NCBI GenBank assembly: GCA_030038955.1
Contig: JASHQV010000194.1
Location: 1 to 7,271 of the forward strand
Reading direction: 5' to 3'
DNA: 7,271 nt
Source of the DNA: Solirubrobacteraceae bacterium
GTDB taxonomy: Bacteria > Actinomycetota > Thermoleophilia > Solirubrobacterales > Solirubrobacteraceae
A program made the position numbers and the translations under genes. The notes below the pieces were generated by a model. That model saw only the letters and a program-made list of their open reading frames with translations. It was not told where the DNA came from and did not search any database. Shown here piece by piece: positions 6,137 through 7,271 of this stretch (position 1 is the first letter of the stretch; each line of letters begins with the position of its first letter).

Positions 6137-6547
6137 TCAGTCCTCGCCAGGGGGACGGCGGGCGCGCTTGCGCTGCGACTGGCGGCGCTTGCCCTCGAGC
6201 CGGCGCTCGACGGCGGCGGCCGACGGTTTCGTGCGCAGGCGCGGCGCTCGCGGCACCAGCGCCCGCCGCAGGCGCTGCTGCAGGCGGGCGAGCGCGAGCT
6301 CACGGTTCTGCATCTGGCTGCGCGTGTCCTGGGCGACCGCGGTGACCCGGGGGCCGAGCGTGGCGATCAGCCGGCGGCGCTGCTCGGGGTCGAGGCCGCC
6401 GCAGGTCGTCAGCTCGAGGCTCGCCTGGATCCGCGACTCGGTCACGTTGGTGTGCTGCCCACCGGGCCCCGACGAGCGGCTCGAGCGCAGCTCCACGTCT
6501 GCCAGCGGGATCGCTGCGCCGCCGCCGATCGGCATCGGATCGTCCAT
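6137..6547 (-). CDS. arfB: Alternative ribosome-rescue factor ArfB (GGQ-domain peptidyl-tRNA hydrolase)
   Basis: ArfB (YaeJ, bacterial ICT1) releases peptides from ribosomes stalled on broken mRNA without needing a stop codon. The 136-residue product has the family's two parts. The catalytic domain is SRSSGPGGQHTNVTESRIQASLEL (about 23-46), with the GGQ tripeptide at 29-31. The tail is very basic (KPSAAAVERRLEGKRRQSQRKRARR, about 106-130) and in the family inserts into the empty mRNA channel. Length is close to the E. coli protein's roughly 140 residues. It lacks the codon-recognition domains of RF1 and RF2, which separates it from them. The usual HVNK after GGQ reads HTNV here. The start is ATG 6547; Met5 is a possible alternative. 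No clear Shine-Dalgarno is visible. It is divergent from the cold-shock gene, sharing a 179-bp intergenic region, and is followed by a 266-bp gap before the NYN gene. Confidence 0.92.
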   Translation of the reverse strand: MDDPMPIGGGAAIPLADVELRSSRSSGPGGQHTNVTESRIQASLELTTCGGLDPEQRRRLIATLGPRVTAVAQDTRSQMQNRELALARLQQRLRRALVPRAPRLRTKPSAAAVERRLEGKRRQSQRKRARRPPGED

Positions 6548-6567
6548 GCGACAAGTGTGAACCGCCT

Positions 6568-6575
6568 GTGATCAC
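6568..6575. promoter_or_regulatory. GTGATCAC palindrome between arfB and the cold-shock gene
   Basis: A perfect 8-bp palindrome with partly symmetric flanks (CC to the left, GG to the right after one mismatch) sits 21 bases upstream of the arfB start. It could be an operator for arfB or for the divergent gene. Short palindromes are common, so the call is weak. Confidence 0.2.
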
Positions 6576-6611
6576 GGGAGGACTCGGGTGTCGCGTGCGA
6601 CTGGCCCGTGC

Positions 6612-6617
6612 TACGGT
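6612..6617 (+). promoter_or_regulatory. Possible -10 element (TACGGT) of the cold-shock gene
   Basis: TACGGT resembles GC-rich actinobacterial -10 hexamers and would place the transcript start near 6623, giving a leader of about 100 nt. No convincing -35 is seen at the right distance. The hexamer is also part of the inverted repeat TACGG/CCGTA (6612-6616 and 6623-6627). Confidence 0.25.
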
Positions 6618-6631
6618 GCCAGCCGTAAAGG

Positions 6632-6646
6632 CCGCCCCACAGGCGG
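6632..6646 (+). promoter_or_regulatory. Upstream hairpin in the cold-shock leader
   Basis: CCGCC (6632-6636) pairs perfectly with GGCGG (6642-6646) around a 5-nt loop. It would lie near the 5' end of the predicted leader, where it could stabilise the message. Confidence 0.35.
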
Positions 6647-6685
6647 TGTGTCCAGCAGGTGCAGGCCGTGCGTGGTGCTCAGAGG

Positions 6686-6719
6686 TCCTCCGCCGGTAGC
6701 AGCACTATCAAGCGGAGGA
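6686..6719 (+). promoter_or_regulatory. Hairpin that occludes the cold-shock ribosome-binding site
   Basis: TCCTCCGC (6686-6693) is perfectly complementary to GCGGAGGA (6712-6719) across an 18-nt loop. The right arm contains the Shine-Dalgarno core GGAGG (6714-6718), which is 8 bases from the ATG at 6727, so folding hides the ribosome site. A competing pairing, GTGCT (6675-6679) with AGCAC (6701-6705), cannot coexist with it in a nested fold. This suggests a two-state leader, possibly temperature-responsive as in E. coli cspA; the switching is inference. Confidence 0.6.
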
Positions 6720-6726
6720 GTCAGAT

Positions 6727-6930
6727 ATGCCAACCGGTACGGTCAAGTGGTTCAGCGACGAGAAGGGCTTCGGCTTCATCACTCCCGATGAGGGCAGCCG
6801 CGACCTGTTCGTCCACCACACCTCGATCCAGGCTGACGGCTACCGTTCGCTCGCCGAGGGTGTGAAGGTCTCCTACGAGGAGGAGGCCGGTCCCAAGGGG
6901 CCCAAGGCGATCAACGTAGTCAAGCTGTAG
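6727..6930 (+). CDS. Cold-shock protein (CspA family)
   Basis: The 67-residue product is a single cold-shock domain, a five-stranded OB fold that binds single-stranded RNA and DNA and melts mRNA structure. It begins TGTVKWFSDEKGFGFITPD, containing RNP1 (KGFGFI, about 13-18), followed by RNP2 in LFVHHTSI (about 27-34). The aromatic residues expected at the nucleic-acid face (Trp8, Phe9, Phe15, Phe17, Phe28, His30) are all present. VSYEEEAGPKGPKAINVV closes the barrel. Length and start are standard, with GGAGG 8 bases upstream of ATG. It appears monocistronic: divergent from arfB and followed by a strong hairpin terminator. The ribosome site lies in a perfect hairpin, suggesting regulated translation. 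Whether this paralogue is cold-induced or constitutive cannot be told from the sequence. Confidence 0.97.
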   Translation: MPTGTVKWFSDEKGFGFITPDEGSRDLFVHHTSIQADGYRSLAEGVKVSYEEEAGPKGPKAINVVKL

Positions 6931-6961
6931 CTCGGCGGCTCGCCGCGGCTACGGCGACCCG

Positions 6962-7076
6962 CTGCGAGTGCGGGCGGCGGCTTCCCGCGACCGCTGGGTG
7001 TGGCTTCCTGCGAGTGCGGGCGGCGGCTTCCTGCGACCGCTGGGTGTGGCTTCCCGCGACTGCGGGCGGCGGCCCG
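6962..7076 (+). repeat. Five alternating 23-bp tandem repeats after the cold-shock gene
   Basis: Five consecutive 23-bp units (starts 6962, 6985, 7008, 7031 and 7054) share the form CYGCGA-N-(GC-rich)-GGCTTC. They alternate between an A type (units 1, 3 and 5, containing GCGGGCGGCGGC) and a B type (units 2 and 4, containing CCGCTGGGTGTGGC). This gives a 46-bp higher-order period, nearly identical between 6962-7007 and 7008-7053. The last unit forms the left arm of the terminator. No open frame of the expected kind runs through it. Confidence 0.9.
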
Positions 7077-7091
7077 AAGGCCGCCGCCCGC
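7062..7091 (+). terminator. GC-rich hairpin terminator of the cold-shock gene
   Basis: GCGGGCGGCGGCC (7062-7074) pairs perfectly with GGCCGCCGCCCGC (7079-7091) around a CGAA tetraloop, giving a 13-bp all-GC stem. No U-tract follows, as is common for terminators in GC-rich Actinobacteria. The left arm is part of the fifth 23-bp repeat. Confidence 0.8.
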
Positions 7092-7134
7092 CCCAAGATC
7101 GTGTGTCCGAACCCCACCCGTCCTGCCGCGGGTC

Positions 7135-7140
7135 TATGCT
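7135..7140 (+). promoter_or_regulatory. Possible -10 element (TATGCT) of korA
   Basis: TATGCT fits a sigma-A -10 hexamer and would start transcription near 7147, just ahead of AAAGGA (7147-7152), which sits 7 bases before a TTG codon at 7160. No good -35 is visible. If correct, the ATG at 7136 lies inside the promoter and cannot be the start codon. Confidence 0.35.
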
Positions 7141-7159
7141 TGCCATAAAGGATCGGCAG

Positions 7160-7271
7160 TTGGCGATTGGCGCAAGCAAGACGGTGCAGGACCGGGGGCG
7201 GGTGATCATCCGCTTCGCAGGCGACTCCGGCGACGGAATGCAGCTCGTCGGCAACCGCTTCACCGACGCCA
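7160..7271 (+). CDS. korA: 2-oxoacid:ferredoxin oxidoreductase alpha subunit, N-terminus only
   Basis: Only the first 37 codons are in the window. The stretch RVIIRFAGDSGDGMQLVGNRFTDA is the N-terminal signature of KorA-type alpha subunits of 2-oxoglutarate (2-oxoacid):ferredoxin oxidoreductase. This enzyme oxidatively decarboxylates 2-oxoglutarate to succinyl-CoA using thiamine diphosphate and ferredoxin, often replacing the NAD-linked dehydrogenase in Actinobacteria. The GDSGDGMQ loop belongs to the gamma-like domain fused at the N-terminus of this alpha subunit. I prefer the TTG at 7160: AAAGGA lies 7 bases upstream, and the codons before it (CTT, GCC, ATA, AAG, GAT) are atypical for this genome. 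ATG 7136 in the same frame is the alternative and would add eight residues, but has no ribosome site. A korB beta-subunit gene is expected downstream, outside the window. Confidence 0.85.
   Translation, partial: MAIGASKTVQDRGRVIIRFAGDSGDGMQLVGNRFTDA

Noticed and set aside
6962..7076. CRISPR array
   Set aside because: The repeats are directly abutting 23-bp units with no unique spacers and no cas genes nearby.
6949..7263. - strand open frame (104 codons) with repeated peptides over the 23-bp repeats
   Set aside because: The repeated peptide follows from the DNA repeats and the terminator stem. Part is antisense to korA, and there is no domain or start signal.

Overview
The window is GC-rich chromosomal DNA, strongly G/C at third codon positions. 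The gene families point to an actinobacterium, probably class Thermoleophilia (Solirubrobacterales-like). This placement is inferred from family content (stand-alone LigD-type polymerase, DUF2203, CU044_5270-type sigma partner, FtsH with a long N-terminal tail, KorA) and was not tested by a search.

Layout. From 1 to 1311 on the + strand lies the 3' part of a LigD-type primase-polymerase (DNA end joining), followed by a small unknown helical protein and a DUF2203 protein. From 1343 to 2961 on the + strand is a two-gene sigma module: an ECF-type sigma factor overlapping by 4 bases a one-pass membrane protein of the CU044_5270 type. The second gene ends in a recent-looking 47-bp tandem duplication that has changed its C-terminus. 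From 2962 to 3186 the sigma module converges on ftsH, and the gap is filled with related inverted repeats (bidirectional terminator or palindromic repeat family). On the - strand, read right to left, are arfB (6547-6137), a YacP-type NYN-domain gene (5870-5496) and ftsH (5238-3187). The gaps ahead of ftsH and of the NYN gene each hold one copy of a 72-bp element that folds into two hairpins. Divergent from arfB is a cold-shock protein gene (6727-6930), whose Shine-Dalgarno sequence is locked in a perfect 8-bp hairpin. After it come five 23-bp alternating repeats that run into a 13-bp terminator stem, and then the first codons of korA (2-oxoacid:ferredoxin oxidoreductase alpha subunit).

Functionally these are mostly housekeeping, repair and quality-control genes: end-joining polymerase, ribosome rescue (ArfB), RNA turnover (YacP-like), membrane proteolysis (FtsH), RNA chaperone (Csp) and central carbon metabolism (KorA), plus one regulatory sigma pair. 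I see no phage, CRISPR, IS element, tRNA or rRNA. The most interesting material is non-coding: the paired 72-bp elements, the occluded cold-shock RBS, the repeat-fed terminator and the palindrome cluster after the sigma operon.
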